A DNA stretch of 64,000 bases from JAJXZP01 sp963787185 (GTDB lineage Bacteria; Spirochaetota; Spirochaetia; Treponematales; Rectinemataceae), in assembly GCA_963787185.1 (NCBI GenBank), contig CAWBCC010000014.1:62001-126000 (forward strand), in the 5' to 3' direction. The notes under the pieces were generated by a model. The model saw only the letters and a list, made by a program, of their open reading frames with translations, did not search any database and was not told the origin of the DNA. Of this stretch, positions 1 to 7,987 are shown piece after piece. The number at the start of each line of letters is the position of its first letter. Position 1 is the stretch's first letter. Position numbers and translations under genes: made by a program.

Positions 1-1
1 A

Positions 2-250
2 GCCCTGAGTCGAATGTCGTTCGGCATACTCAGCACCTTCATCAACCGCCTCCAACGGTACGGCGAAGCCAAGATATTGAAAGAGTTGGGTACCCGGCAC
101 ATCGCACTGGCCGACGAGGGCGAGCGGCTCGAGCTCCTCCACACCGAGATCGCGACCACCGAGAGACCGCCAATGCGGACGATCGACGAATACATGAAGA
201 AGTTCTACAAGCGCAAGGCCGTTTCCCCGAGTCCTCAGGCGGATCGCTAG
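2..250 (+). CDS. hypothetical protein, probably C-terminal part of a gene entering from the left edge
   Basis: The frame is open from the first bases of the window, and an ATG at 14 has no clear ribosome binding site, so this is probably the tail of a longer protein (about 80 residues visible). The visible part is charged and helical-looking, with a lysine-rich stretch near the end (KKFYKRK). I do not recognise a family. It converges on the HAD gene and the two stop codons share bases at 247-250. If ATG 14 is the true start the product is 78 residues. Confidence 0.5.
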   Translation, partial: ALSRMSFGILSTFINRLQRYGEAKILKELGTRHIALADEGERLELLHTEIATTERPPMRTIDEYMKKFYKRKAVSPSPQADR

Positions 251-1152
251 CGGAGACCGGTCAGCACTGCGAAATCGTCCAGCGATGCGACCAGGCTGTC
301 CGGCTCGACGGAGCCGGAAGCCGTCGAGGGCCGGAAAGAGCGTTCGTCTCCGGCGAAAAACACGGTCATGAATCCCGCCTCCGAGGCCGGAACTATGTCA
401 TTGTCGAAGCTGTTGCCGAGGTATGCGGCGTCTTCGGCGTCGATGCCCATTCGGGCCAGAGCCGCGGCCGCCCTGTCGAACGCCTCGCGGTCGGGTTTTG
501 CGACCCCCAGCGAGTATGAAAAGAATGTCAGTTCCCGAAGAAAGGGCCCCGTCGCCACGCTCAGTCCGAAATGGGCCTCGAGCAGGAAAGGGGTATAGAA
601 CTGGGCGTTGGAGACGAGACCTGCAGGCCTTCCGTCCCGCCCAAGATCTTCGAGAATTCCTGCGGCGCCGGGCATGGGAGCGCAAGGGTTGAGCGAGGTT
701 TCCAAGAGAACCGCCAAGCGACGCAGTGTCCCGGCCGGCAACCAAGGAAAGCGCTGCACCAGGAGACCCTCGATGTCCACCTCGGGGAAGGGATGCGTCG
801 AGCGTCGCCTGTCGTTGGCCGCCTCGATTTGAGCGCCCACTTCCCGTGCGAATGCCTGTGCTCCGCCCGGCATGCCGAGCGAAGCCAATTCCGATTCCAG
901 GGCGGAGCTGGCCCTCCCCGAAGCACCGCGGGCCTCCGACAGCCCCGAAAGCGGATCGCCTCCCGCGGCGCTCGCAAGAAGGGTCCCGTACACATCGAAG
1001 AGCAGGGCGCGAGGGCGGCGAGGGAGAGGCGCCGAAAGAACCCGATGCAGTCTTGGGTCGAGCTCGGGAAGGCGCGGGGGCAAGGATTCGGGCGAGAGTG
1101 TGCGCAGGAGCTCCACGAGTTCGAGCGCCTCCTCGTGGTCCAACGAGCTCAC
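247..1152 (-). CDS. HAD-superfamily hydrolase (phosphatase-like)
   Basis: A predicted 301-residue cytosolic hydrolase of the haloacid dehalogenase superfamily. Motif I is DVYGTLL with the nucleophile Asp near residue 53, motif II is seen in LVSNAQF, motif III in GVAKPD and motif IV in LGNSFDNDI. An N-terminal extension of about 50 residues precedes motif I. The GTG start at 1152 overlaps the stop of the upstream glycosyltransferase in a GTGA, so the two are translationally coupled. The pairing suggests it handles a sugar-phosphate intermediate made or used by that enzyme, but the substrate cannot be read from sequence. The open frame runs on to 2481, but that part lies inside the glycosyltransferase and is a shadow. 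Confidence 0.8.
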   Translation of the reverse strand: MSSLDHEEALELVELLRTLSPESLPPRLPELDPRLHRVLSAPLPRRPRALLFDVYGTLLASAAGGDPLSGLSEARGASGRASSALESELASLGMPGGAQAFAREVGAQIEAANDRRRSTHPFPEVDIEGLLVQRFPWLPAGTLRRLAVLLETSLNPCAPMPGAAGILEDLGRDGRPAGLVSNAQFYTPFLLEAHFGLSVATGPFLRELTFFSYSLGVAKPDREAFDRAAAALARMGIDAEDAAYLGNSFDNDIVPASEAGFMTVFFAGDERSFRPSTASGSVEPDSLVASLDDFAVLTGLR

Positions 1153-2669
1153 GACGCCGCCAGGAAGAAGGACTCGGGCCTCAGATAGCTCTTGAGGAGA
1201 GCCCGTCGATCTATGGAGCCGCCGGTACCCTCCGAAAGGGCGTCCCGGTAGGCCAGCTTCAGGCGCTCGGCATAGGTCTCTTCGGAATAGGCCGCGGCGA
1301 GAACGGCGCGTTGTTCCTCCGTTTTTTCGCGGCTTAGACCGACCGCGAAGACAGCCGGCAGAAAGGGATTGAGCTCGCACAGGCTCCGCTCCAGGGATCG
1401 ATCCGAGTCGAGCCCGACGAGCAGCCTCGATTGCAGGCCTTCGTCGAGCGCACCGAAATCGACCCAGTCGCCTTCGAAGCGCCGTGCCAACGCGGCTAGG
1501 ATATCTTCGAAGTCCCGGAGCGCGGAGGTTCCGCCGGCTGCGAAGGACGGGGAATAGGCTCGTCGAAACGCTTCGATCCTGAGATCGACGGATTCGCGCA
1601 GACTCTTCGGCGATATGGCTGCTAGCGGAATGCGGATGTCCCGATAGAGTCCGGGAAGCTCTATGCCGTCGGCGCGGAAGTCCGCGACTACATGAGGGAT
1701 CTCGCGCCCGGCCACGGGAATGCCCCGGGCCAGCGGGTCCAGGTAGGAATAGCCGAAACCCTCCTTCACCGAAGTGGTGAGGACGCAGAACGAGGATCGG
1801 TACAGATCCGAAAGCTGCGCCGCGAGCCCCGCCTCGAAGCGGACGCGCAGCGAGCGCTCCGCCGCCAGCTTTTTCCACGCCGAGTAGGTCGGCAGATCGC
1901 GCTCGTTCGTGGGCGGAAGAGTCACCGCCAGGTCCGCCCCCTCGGGAAGAAAGCGGGACAGGAGGAGAACCTCGCCCAGGTTTTTTCGTCGTATCGCACG
2001 GACGGGATAGAGAACCGTGCGTCTTCCCCGTCTCATCTCCTCGCGCCAACCCCGGCGCGCATCGAATTCCGAGGGCAGCGCGACCGGGTTGGGCAGCAGG
2101 TGGACATGACGCGGATCGAGGCCCGAGGCGACGAGAGCGTCGCGGTCCCGCCTGTTTATCGCCGCGTAGGCGCAGGACGCCGGATAGTCCCCGAAGGCGG
2201 AGTAGACCTCGGGCCTGAAATCCTCGGCGAAATCGTGCGCCTGCACCAGGAGGCGTCGGCCGCGGCGCTGGAGCTCGGAGAGCGCCCCGAGGAAAGCCCC
2301 GTTTTTCGCGATGAGAGGATTGTGGACGTGAAGAAGATCGCAGCCGCCTGGGAAGGCTGCATCGAGGGCCCGCTCGATCTCGTCGGCCAAGGCGGCTTCC
2401 TTCGCTGCGGCAGGCGTCGCGGCAGGGACCATCGCGGCGGCGGCAGCGCGCGGTCCGACCGCGTCCCGCGAAACTCGCCATGGGCGTGCCGCGTAGTCGA
2501 GCCCGGGCACGACTTTCACGGACGCGCCCATAGGGGTTGCCGGCTGTGTCCCGGACAGTATGACGACACGATCGGAAGAAGAAAACCGCGCGAGCGCATC
2601 GGCCTGAGCGCGCACCACCGAAGTCACGCCGCCCGATCTGAGGTGATAATGAAGAATGGCGATGTTCAC
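1149..2669 (-). CDS. family 4-like glycosyltransferase
   Basis: A 506-residue predicted glycosyltransferase with a GT-B fold. The N-terminus begins with a Rossmann strand and a glycine-rich loop (ILHYHLRSGG), and HVHNP lies in the acceptor domain. The C-terminal nucleotide-sugar domain carries KEGFG followed by LDPLARGIPV, the usual GT4 signature with Asp where the second Glu of the E-x7-E motif normally sits. It shares an operon and a 4-base overlap with the downstream HAD hydrolase. Donor and acceptor are unknown; a glycolipid or compatible-solute role is only a guess. It is longer than the usual 350-420 residues of simple GT4 enzymes because of a C-terminal extension. Confidence 0.8.
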   Translation of the reverse strand: MNIAILHYHLRSGGVTSVVRAQADALARFSSSDRVVILSGTQPATPMGASVKVVPGLDYAARPWRVSRDAVGPRAAAAAMVPAATPAAAKEAALADEIERALDAAFPGGCDLLHVHNPLIAKNGAFLGALSELQRRGRRLLVQAHDFAEDFRPEVYSAFGDYPASCAYAAINRRDRDALVASGLDPRHVHLLPNPVALPSEFDARRGWREEMRRGRRTVLYPVRAIRRKNLGEVLLLSRFLPEGADLAVTLPPTNERDLPTYSAWKKLAAERSLRVRFEAGLAAQLSDLYRSSFCVLTTSVKEGFGYSYLDPLARGIPVAGREIPHVVADFRADGIELPGLYRDIRIPLAAISPKSLRESVDLRIEAFRRAYSPSFAAGGTSALRDFEDILAALARRFEGDWVDFGALDEGLQSRLLVGLDSDRSLERSLCELNPFLPAVFAVGLSREKTEEQRAVLAAAYSEETYAERLKLAYRDALSEGTGGSIDRRALLKSYLRPESFFLAAS

Positions 2670-2767
2670 TTCAGCCGTAGGATACCATCGTGGCCCGGGC
2701 AGGGAAAGGGCGGCGTCCGACCGGACAAGCGAAACGAATCGCAGCCGCAGAGATTAGGGACAGAATT

Positions 2768-2796
2768 GAGCCACAGAGGCACAGAGATGAGAGAGG
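2768..2796 (+). repeat. CACAGAG-type dispersed repeat, copy 1
   Basis: Intergenic sequence with the core CCACAGAGGCACAGAG followed by a purine-rich GA stretch. Related degenerate copies lie near 18060, 18171 (inverted) and 58842. It sits in the 426-base gap downstream of amt and upstream of the glycosyltransferase. Confidence 0.55.
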
Positions 2797-2973
2797 TAGT
2801 AAAAAGGCCTTCGTTGGTGGCAAAACATACGCTGCCGCAGATACTGCGAAAGACGAAAAGCGGGGATCGAGAAGCGGCAGGCGGACAAGGCAGGAGCCAA
2901 TGAACGTAGACTTGCGCCCGCCCGCTACGACAAGCCTGGCTGGCCTGAGCATGCCGCGCTTTCGACACGCCAC

Positions 2974-3068
2974 GTAGGGTGGTGGGTGGCACCGAGCGAG
3001 GCGCCGCGAGCGCAACATAGTCACTAATAAGCTCGCGACGCATCGATCGGTGGCAGGACCCGCCCTAC
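2974..3068. repeat. imperfect palindromic element of about 95 bases
   Basis: The outer ends pair imperfectly (GTAGGGT at the left, CCCTAC at the right). The inner arms GCGCCGCGAGC (3001-3011) and GCTCGCGACGC (3031-3041) pair at 10 of 11 positions around a 19-base loop. The element could fold as a long hairpin in the 3' region of amt. It may be a MITE-like element or a structured 3' end. Only one copy is seen here. Confidence 0.4.
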
Positions 3069-3095
3069 ATTGTGTTCTCCAAAAGCGCTAGCTGC

Positions 3096-4340
3096 TCAGA
3101 GATAGGCGACTTCGCCGTGCTCTATCAGGTCGAGTCCCTCGAGTTCTTCCTTTTCGCTCACCCGTACCGGCGTGATCTTGTTTATGATCCACAGCATGAA
3201 CAGCGTGAAGAGGAAACCATAGACCGCGACGCCGACGGCCGAGGAGAATTGTTTCCAGAAGAAATCGGCGTGACCGTCGATGAGGCCGGAGGCGAGGGCC
3301 GCGGGGTCGTGGCCGGGGAAGGTGACGGCTGCGGTGCCGAGCACGCCGAGGAGAACGGTGCCGAGGAAGCCGCCGACTCCGTGGACGCCGAACACGTCGA
3401 GCGCATCGTCGAGGCCGGCGTTGTTCTTGATCGTGACGGCGATGTAGCTGGCAACCGAGGCCAGGATGCCGATGAGGACTGCGGAGGCGGGGGTCACAAA
3501 GCCGGCGCAGGGAGTGACGCAGGCGAGACCCGCGACCATGCCGGTCAGGAAGCCCGAGAACTTGGGCTTGCGCTTGAAGACCCAGTCGAGAAGGAGCCAG
3601 GTGGGCCCTGCGAAGGAGGCGGCGAAGTCGGTGTTGATGAAGGCCGCGGTGGTGATCGGGTCGACGGCGAACTCGGAGCCCGCGTTGAAGCCGTACCAGC
3701 CGAACCAGAGGATGGCGGTGCCGAGGGCGACGAAGGGCAGGTTGTGCATGCCCTGATCCTCGACCTTGCGCCTGCCGACGAAGATCACCGATGCGAAGGC
3801 TGCGAAGCCGGCGGAGACGTGGACGACCATACCGCCAGCGAAGTCCTTGACGCCCCAGACGGCGAGAAGACCGCCGCCCCAGATGAGGTGCACGAGGGGG
3901 AAGTAGACGAGGGTGAGCCAGGCCACGAGGAAGATGAGGAAGGCCGGGAAGCGGACGCGGTTCGTGAAGGCGCCGGTGATGAGGGCCGGCGTGATGATGG
4001 CGAACATCATCTGGTAGGCCACCTGCACGAACATGGGAATGTGGGGATTCATCGTGCTCGGGTCCATGAGGTTGACGCCGACGAGGAAGGATTCCTTGAA
4101 GTTGCCGATGATGCCGAGGATGTCGCCGTTGCCGTAGCTGCCCGAGAAGCACATCGAGAAGCCGTACAGATACCAGATCACGGTCGTCACGCAGAGCGAG
4201 GCGAAGCTCTGGAACATTATGGTGAGAACGTTCTTGCGGCCTACGAGGCCGCCGTAGAAGAAGGCCAGCCCCGGCGTCATGAACATGACGAGGGTGGCGG
4301 CTATGAGCATGAAGCCCGTGCTCGCAAAATCGATTTGCAT
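3096..4340 (-). CDS. amt: ammonium transporter (Amt family)
   Basis: A 414-residue integral membrane channel of the Amt/MEP/Rh family that takes up ammonium or ammonia through the inner membrane. The protein is hydrophobic throughout with about eleven membrane segments. The twin pore histidines are present: H174 in VVHVSAG and H320 in DVFGVHGVGG, matching E. coli AmtB H168/H318. The start at 4340 is preceded by an AAGGAGA ribosome binding site. No P-II (glnK/glnB) gene is adjacent, which is unusual because amt is commonly linked to glnK; regulation may depend on a P-II gene elsewhere. It appears monocistronic. Confidence 0.95.
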   Translation of the reverse strand: MQIDFASTGFMLIAATLVMFMTPGLAFFYGGLVGRKNVLTIMFQSFASLCVTTVIWYLYGFSMCFSGSYGNGDILGIIGNFKESFLVGVNLMDPSTMNPHIPMFVQVAYQMMFAIITPALITGAFTNRVRFPAFLIFLVAWLTLVYFPLVHLIWGGGLLAVWGVKDFAGGMVVHVSAGFAAFASVIFVGRRKVEDQGMHNLPFVALGTAILWFGWYGFNAGSEFAVDPITTAAFINTDFAASFAGPTWLLLDWVFKRKPKFSGFLTGMVAGLACVTPCAGFVTPASAVLIGILASVASYIAVTIKNNAGLDDALDVFGVHGVGGFLGTVLLGVLGTAAVTFPGHDPAALASGLIDGHADFFWKQFSSAVGVAVYGFLFTLFMLWIINKITPVRVSEKEELEGLDLIEHGEVAYL

Positions 4341-4426
4341 GATGGATTCTCCTTGTTTTCCGGTCGCGCCGCCGCCGAAGGGATGCGCGGTCGGCGCCGA
4401 ACGTCATTATGCGCCGGCGCCCTGCC

Positions 4427-4467
4427 GGCGGGCGGTCGAAATGCTTCGAGCGTTCCGACGACCCGCC
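4427..4467. repeat. 41-base hairpin repeat, copy 1
   Basis: Outer arms GGCGGGCGGTC and GACGACCCGCC, inner arms around GAAATGC and GCGTTCC, loop TTCGA. A second copy, inverted and with a better outer stem, is at 8896-8936, and a variant is at 53486-53542. The copies share the core TCGAAATGCTTCGAGCGTTC. It lies upstream of amt, between that gene and the end of the 4490-4987 gene. Confidence 0.6.
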
Positions 4468-4489
4468 CGGGCGCCCCCTTTCTCCCGCG

Positions 4490-4987
4490 CTAGTCCCATT
4501 CGTCACGGGGCGGGAGGAAGTCCCCGGAGGGAGGAGCTCGTGGCGATCGGGCGCTCCGGGAGCGGCGCCGGTGCGAAGTCTGGCCGTTCCGACGCCCCAC
4601 CCGGAGCTCGGATTCGACCCCGACGGGACGGCCGTCGAAGACGATGGCCGCGGAATCGGCCGTATGCGGGCCCGAGCCGCTGAAGACAAACTCGGAAGAA
4701 GCCGCGGAATTTCGCCGTTCGCCCGACACGAAGCTCGGGGACGGCTGGCCGAGAGCGAGGACAACTGCCTGGAGGGCCCTGAGTAGCCGGGCGAGGTCGA
4801 ACTCCGTCAACAGGGAAGGCACGAAACTCGAGCTGAGAAGGAGAAATAGAAGCACGGGACCGGCCCTGTCGATGCGCGCCCGCCTCCGTGCCGAGGACGA
4901 CGCGCAGCCGCCGTCGGTCGAGAAGCGCCACCGTTCGCAGGGCGGAACGTAGCCCACGCGTATGCGCTCGGGAGAAGCGACGATCAC
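4490..4987 (-). CDS. hypothetical protein with one membrane segment, coupled to the lipid-kinase-like gene
   Basis: A 165-residue product starting with GTG at 4987, overlapping the stop of the upstream diacylglycerol-kinase-like gene in a GTGA exactly as other operon pairs in this window do. After about 40 polar residues comes a hydrophobic stretch (GPVLLFLLLSSSFVP), then an Arg/Ser-rich tail. I recognise no family. The case for it rests on the start/stop overlap and a GC-biased third codon position; against it is the low-complexity tail. It could be non-coding. Confidence 0.45.
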   Translation of the reverse strand: MIVASPERIRVGYVPPCERWRFSTDGGCASSSARRRARIDRAGPVLLFLLLSSSFVPSLLTEFDLARLLRALQAVVLALGQPSPSFVSGERRNSAASSEFVFSGSGPHTADSAAIVFDGRPVGVESELRVGRRNGQTSHRRRSRSARSPRAPPSGDFLPPRDEWD

Positions 4988-6102
4988 GCTTCTCCCTCCG
5001 ACCGGAGCACGTTGTACGAATCGGGTTCTACGTCCAGCCTGAAGGGAAAATCCGCCGGGCCCAGCTCGAGCACCTCGCCGTCTGCCTGGAAAAGAATGCG
5101 CTCGCCGTAATCCAGTTCGAGGCGAGATGCGCGGAAAAGGTCCACGATCGGCAAGCCGCGATGCAGCCCGCGCTCGATCCTGCCCTTCGCCGCGAGCTTG
5201 GCGAAAAAACCGGTCGTGAAGATGGCGCAGACGTTGTCCTCGTCGGGCAGAATTCGCTTGTTGGATCCGTACTGACGGTTGCCGCTCGCTCCGACCGCGA
5301 CGAGAAGGCAGGTCTTCCGGAAGTCGCGAGCCGAGTCGCCCGCGGCGTCCCAGGCGCGTATGCCCATCGGAGCGAGGCGGAAAACGCGATCGTACAGGAC
5401 GGTGGAGAGATCGACCCACAGCTTGTAGGAGTCGCCCGGGAACGCGGACTTGAGTCTGTTAGTCATATGGGCCACGTAGGCGTCGAGACCGAAGCTCACG
5501 ATGTTGAAAGCCCAGAATGGGCCGCGCCCGCTCGACTCCGCTGCCCTGCAGCGAATCGCCGGACGGGACTCGGCCCTGCAGGGAGACAGCAGGCGGCCGA
5601 GGCTCTCGGTGAGGTTCCGGCCCTCGGAGCCGTCGTTGCCCGTGCCGAAGGGAAGACGCAGGACGAGGAAGCGCGACCGAAGAGCAGGCTCGAGCTCCAT
5701 GAGCGCCGACACGAGCTCGAGCGAGGTGCCGTCGCCCCCCGCCGTCATGAGAAGATACCGCCCGGCTTTCCGTCCCCGGCCGTCGAGCGAAGCCCCGATA
5801 TAGTCGCGTGCGAGCGCGGCCCCGTGCCCCGATCGATCGGTGAGCGCGAGCGCGAGCGGAACGGCATCGGGTCTGGGATCCATGGATTCGGATCGAGCGG
5901 AGAGAGCTTTCAGTTCGGCCCGACGCTTTCGCGCGAACGAGGGTCGCATGAAACCGCCCGCCTTGGGATTGGCTACGAGGAGTGCGCCCGCGAGATCACC
6001 GGGCAGAGCGGGGGATCGGTTCAAGATTCGTTCGATCCCGGCGGCGAGCTCATCGGGGCGCATAGCGGGGGAAGTGTAAACCGTAAATCGAGTCCTGTCC
6101 AT
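4984..6102 (-). CDS. diacylglycerol kinase catalytic-domain protein (DagK/YegS-like)
   Basis: A 372-residue predicted lipid kinase. The nucleotide-binding loop GGDGT is at residues 122-126, the phosphate-binding ANPKAGG near residue 44, and LPFGTGND follows as the second conserved block; together they define the DAGK catalytic family. The likely substrate is diacylglycerol or a sphingoid-like lipid at the cytosolic membrane face, but the family is broad. The start at 6102 has GAGG about 6 bases upstream; a second ATG 13 codons in is possible. It is followed by a GTGA-overlapping small gene and faces away from the ferritin-like gene. Confidence 0.85.
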   Translation of the reverse strand: MDRTRFTVYTSPAMRPDELAAGIERILNRSPALPGDLAGALLVANPKAGGFMRPSFARKRRAELKALSARSESMDPRPDAVPLALALTDRSGHGAALARDYIGASLDGRGRKAGRYLLMTAGGDGTSLELVSALMELEPALRSRFLVLRLPFGTGNDGSEGRNLTESLGRLLSPCRAESRPAIRCRAAESSGRGPFWAFNIVSFGLDAYVAHMTNRLKSAFPGDSYKLWVDLSTVLYDRVFRLAPMGIRAWDAAGDSARDFRKTCLLVAVGASGNRQYGSNKRILPDEDNVCAIFTTGFFAKLAAKGRIERGLHRGLPIVDLFRASRLELDYGERILFQADGEVLELGPADFPFRLDVEPDSYNVLRSEGEA

Positions 6103-6122
6103 GAAGAACCTCGAGTCGCGGT

Positions 6123-6150
6123 TTGTCTTCGCGCGGAACTCGGATATACT
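6123..6150 (+). promoter_or_regulatory. sigma70-type promoter for the ferritin-like gene
   Basis: TTGTCT at 6123-6128, a 16-base spacer and TATACT at 6145-6150. The start codon at 6222 lies about 65 bases downstream of the predicted transcription start and has its own AGGAGG site, so the message would have a normal leader. Confidence 0.5.
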
Positions 6151-6221
6151 TGGAGTTCACCGAAGGTGGCGCCGGCTGCGACGGCGCTCGCGAATGGGTT
6201 CGAAATAGGAGGAGGTCGTCC

Positions 6222-6716
6222 ATGACGAACGAACATATTCTCGCGGCTATCAAAACGGGCATGAAGGGAGAATACGACAGCGTTACTGTCTACGAAAACG
6301 CGGCCTCTTTCGCCGAGGGAGAGCTGCGCGATTTCTTTCTCGAGCGCGCCGACGAGGAGAAGCGGCACTACAATTGGCTCCTCTCGTATCATAAGGAAGT
6401 ATCCACGGGCAATGATCCCGAAAAGGATCTCATTCAAGGGGAAGAGCCGGCGAAGAGCCCCATCATCACGGAGGAATTCCTCAAACGGATCGGCTCGAGC
6501 AAACAGCTTTCGGCGGCGATAGCCAGCGCCATCCTTCTCGAGGCGACCTCCGTCCGCCATTACGGGAAATGCGCCGAAGAGAGTCTCCATCCCGTCCTCA
6601 AGTACTTTTACGAGAAGCTGGCAGCTTGGGAAGATCGGCACTATCACGACTTGCTGCGCATACAGGAAGAGTCCGAACGCTATTTCTGGGACGCGAACAA
6701 CTGGCGGCCCTTCTAA
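6222..6716 (+). CDS. ferritin-like / rubrerythrin-family protein
   Basis: A 164-residue four-helix di-iron protein of the rubrerythrin/ferritin-like family (COG1633 type). Carboxylate-bridge motifs are visible: EYDSVTVYE in helix 1, DEEKRHYNW (ExxH) in helix 2, LEATSVRHY in helix 3 and WEDRHYHDLL in helix 4. There is no C-terminal rubredoxin domain (no CxxC pairs), so it is a rubrerythrin-core protein rather than classical rubrerythrin. Such proteins handle iron or peroxide in anaerobes. The ATG at 6222 is chosen over an upstream in-frame ATG because it has an AGGAGGAGG site. It ends with the aromatic tail FWDANNWRPF. Confidence 0.85.
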   Translation: MTNEHILAAIKTGMKGEYDSVTVYENAASFAEGELRDFFLERADEEKRHYNWLLSYHKEVSTGNDPEKDLIQGEEPAKSPIITEEFLKRIGSSKQLSAAIASAILLEATSVRHYGKCAEESLHPVLKYFYEKLAAWEDRHYHDLLRIQEESERYFWDANNWRPF

Positions 6717-6775
6717 TCCAGTCGAGGCCGGTCAAGCGACGACTCTTCCCCGCCGATACTGGATGGGGGATATCT

Positions 6776-7534
6776 ATGAAAGTCTTATGCATCGCCCAGC
6801 AGAAGGGCGGAGTCTGCAAGACCACCACCGCCCTCTCGCTCTCGGCGGCATGGGCCGCCGGAGGCAAGCGCATCCTCATGCTGGACCTCGACCCGCAGGC
6901 CAACCTCACGCGGAACATTCTCGACTACGAAAGCCTGAAGGCCGACATTTCGCAGATATACGCAGGCAAGATGCGCCTCTCCGAGGCGGTCACTCCGACC
7001 TCCTCCGACAATCTTTATCTCGTACCTGCCCGGACGGCCCTCAATCGGATCGAAAACCTGGAACGGAGCCTCTCCACCTACACGACGCTGCGCCGCGAGA
7101 TCCCCAGGCTCGCCGAAGCATACGACTGCGTCGTCATCGACACGCCGCCCTCGCTGGGACTCTTCACCGTTTCGGCCCTCCTCGCGGCGACGCATGTGCT
7201 CGTCCCGGTGCAGCCCACCTTCTTCTGCCAGGAGGGCCTCGGAGACCTCAACCAGACCATCGTCGAAGCGAGGGAGAACAACGCGTCTCTGGTCTCCGTG
7301 CGCTATTTCATGACTCTCTTCGACAAGCGGACCGTAATCAGCCAGGAACTGGCCGGGCTCCTGCGCGAGCGGCTGGGCAAGAGCCTCTTCACGACGATGA
7401 TCCGCAAGAACATCGCCGTCGAGGAGAGCCAGTACGCCCAGAAGACCATTTTCGACTATGCGCCGAAATCGCCGGGCGCCCAGGATTACCGCGCTCTAGC
7501 CAAGGAAGTGGCCGCATGGCTCGAAAACGCCTGA
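6776..7534 (+). CDS. parA: ParA/Soj-family ATPase
   Basis: A 252-residue deviant-Walker ATPase. Walker A is KGGVCKTTT (residues 10-18), where Cys14 replaces the usual Gly of KGGVGKTT. Walker A' is LDLDPQAN near residue 37 and Walker B is VVIDTPPSLGL near residue 119. ParA proteins partition chromosomes or position cellular cargo by cycling on the nucleoid. The gene overlaps by 19 bases with a small downstream gene, which would be the expected place for a ParB-like partner. No parS sites or ParB HTH are seen, so a cargo-positioning role is as likely as chromosome segregation. Confidence 0.9.
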   Translation: MKVLCIAQQKGGVCKTTTALSLSAAWAAGGKRILMLDLDPQANLTRNILDYESLKADISQIYAGKMRLSEAVTPTSSDNLYLVPARTALNRIENLERSLSTYTTLRREIPRLAEAYDCVVIDTPPSLGLFTVSALLAATHVLVPVQPTFFCQEGLGDLNQTIVEARENNASLVSVRYFMTLFDKRTVISQELAGLLRERLGKSLFTTMIRKNIAVEESQYAQKTIFDYAPKSPGAQDYRALAKEVAAWLENA

Positions 7535-7980
7535 TAAGAGGCGCAAACGCCACGCGCGTCGAGGAACGAATCGCACGGGTGCCCGAGGATATCGAGGCGG
7601 AGTCGAACATCTTTCGCGCGCTCAAGGAACTGGAAGGCTCCCCCCCCGATGCGCCGCTTCAGGCTCCGGCTTCCCTCCCGGCCCCCGGATCGAAGCGCAC
7701 GCCGCGCGCCGCCAAGCGCCCGGCGCGACGGGCGATCGCGTCGCAGCCGCCCGCGGCGCCGATCATATCCGCCGCGGAGCCCCAAGGCGAGCTCAGGCCG
7801 CGCAAACGGATCGGACCTTCCGATTTCAGCGCGGCGGAGCGGGAAGCGATCGTGCGCTGCTGCGCCGACTACCGCAATCGACTGCCCATCTATCTCATGG
7901 CCGTGCAGAAAGAAGTCGAGATCATCGATTCCGTGATCGAAAAGTGCAGCCTGGCGGACAAGGATAGAAGAAAGCCCTGA
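7516..7980 (+). CDS. small ParA-linked protein, function unknown
   Basis: A 154-residue protein whose ATG lies inside the end of parA (19-base overlap), so it is almost certainly co-translated. Residues 1-40 are charged, residues 45-95 form a Pro/Ala/Arg-rich linker, and residues 100-154 are predicted helical (SAAEREAIVRCC, LPIYLMAVQKEVEIID). It lacks a ParB nuclease or HTH signature. By position it could be a ParA partner or adaptor with a basic disordered linker that contacts DNA. That role is inference from gene order only. Confidence 0.75.
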   Translation: MARKRLIRGANATRVEERIARVPEDIEAESNIFRALKELEGSPPDAPLQAPASLPAPGSKRTPRAAKRPARRAIASQPPAAPIISAAEPQGELRPRKRIGPSDFSAAEREAIVRCCADYRNRLPIYLMAVQKEVEIIDSVIEKCSLADKDRRKP

Positions 7981-7987
7981 CTCGAAG

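Larger units (their letters stand above)
2670..3095. other. intergenic region without a supported gene
   Basis: 426 bases between amt (stop at 3096) and the glycosyltransferase start. It holds the CACAGAG repeat and the imperfect palindrome. Short open frames exist on both strands but they translate the repeats and have no plausible ribosome binding site, so none is called. Confidence 0.6.

Noticed and set aside
2666..3043. Minus-strand frame upstream of the glycosyltransferase
   Set aside because: It translates the CACAGAG repeat and intergenic sequence and has no codon-usage or motif support.
3072..4493. 473-codon open frame antisense to amt
   Set aside because: The Glu/Asp/Gly-rich translation is the mirror of the hydrophobic transporter, which is certain.
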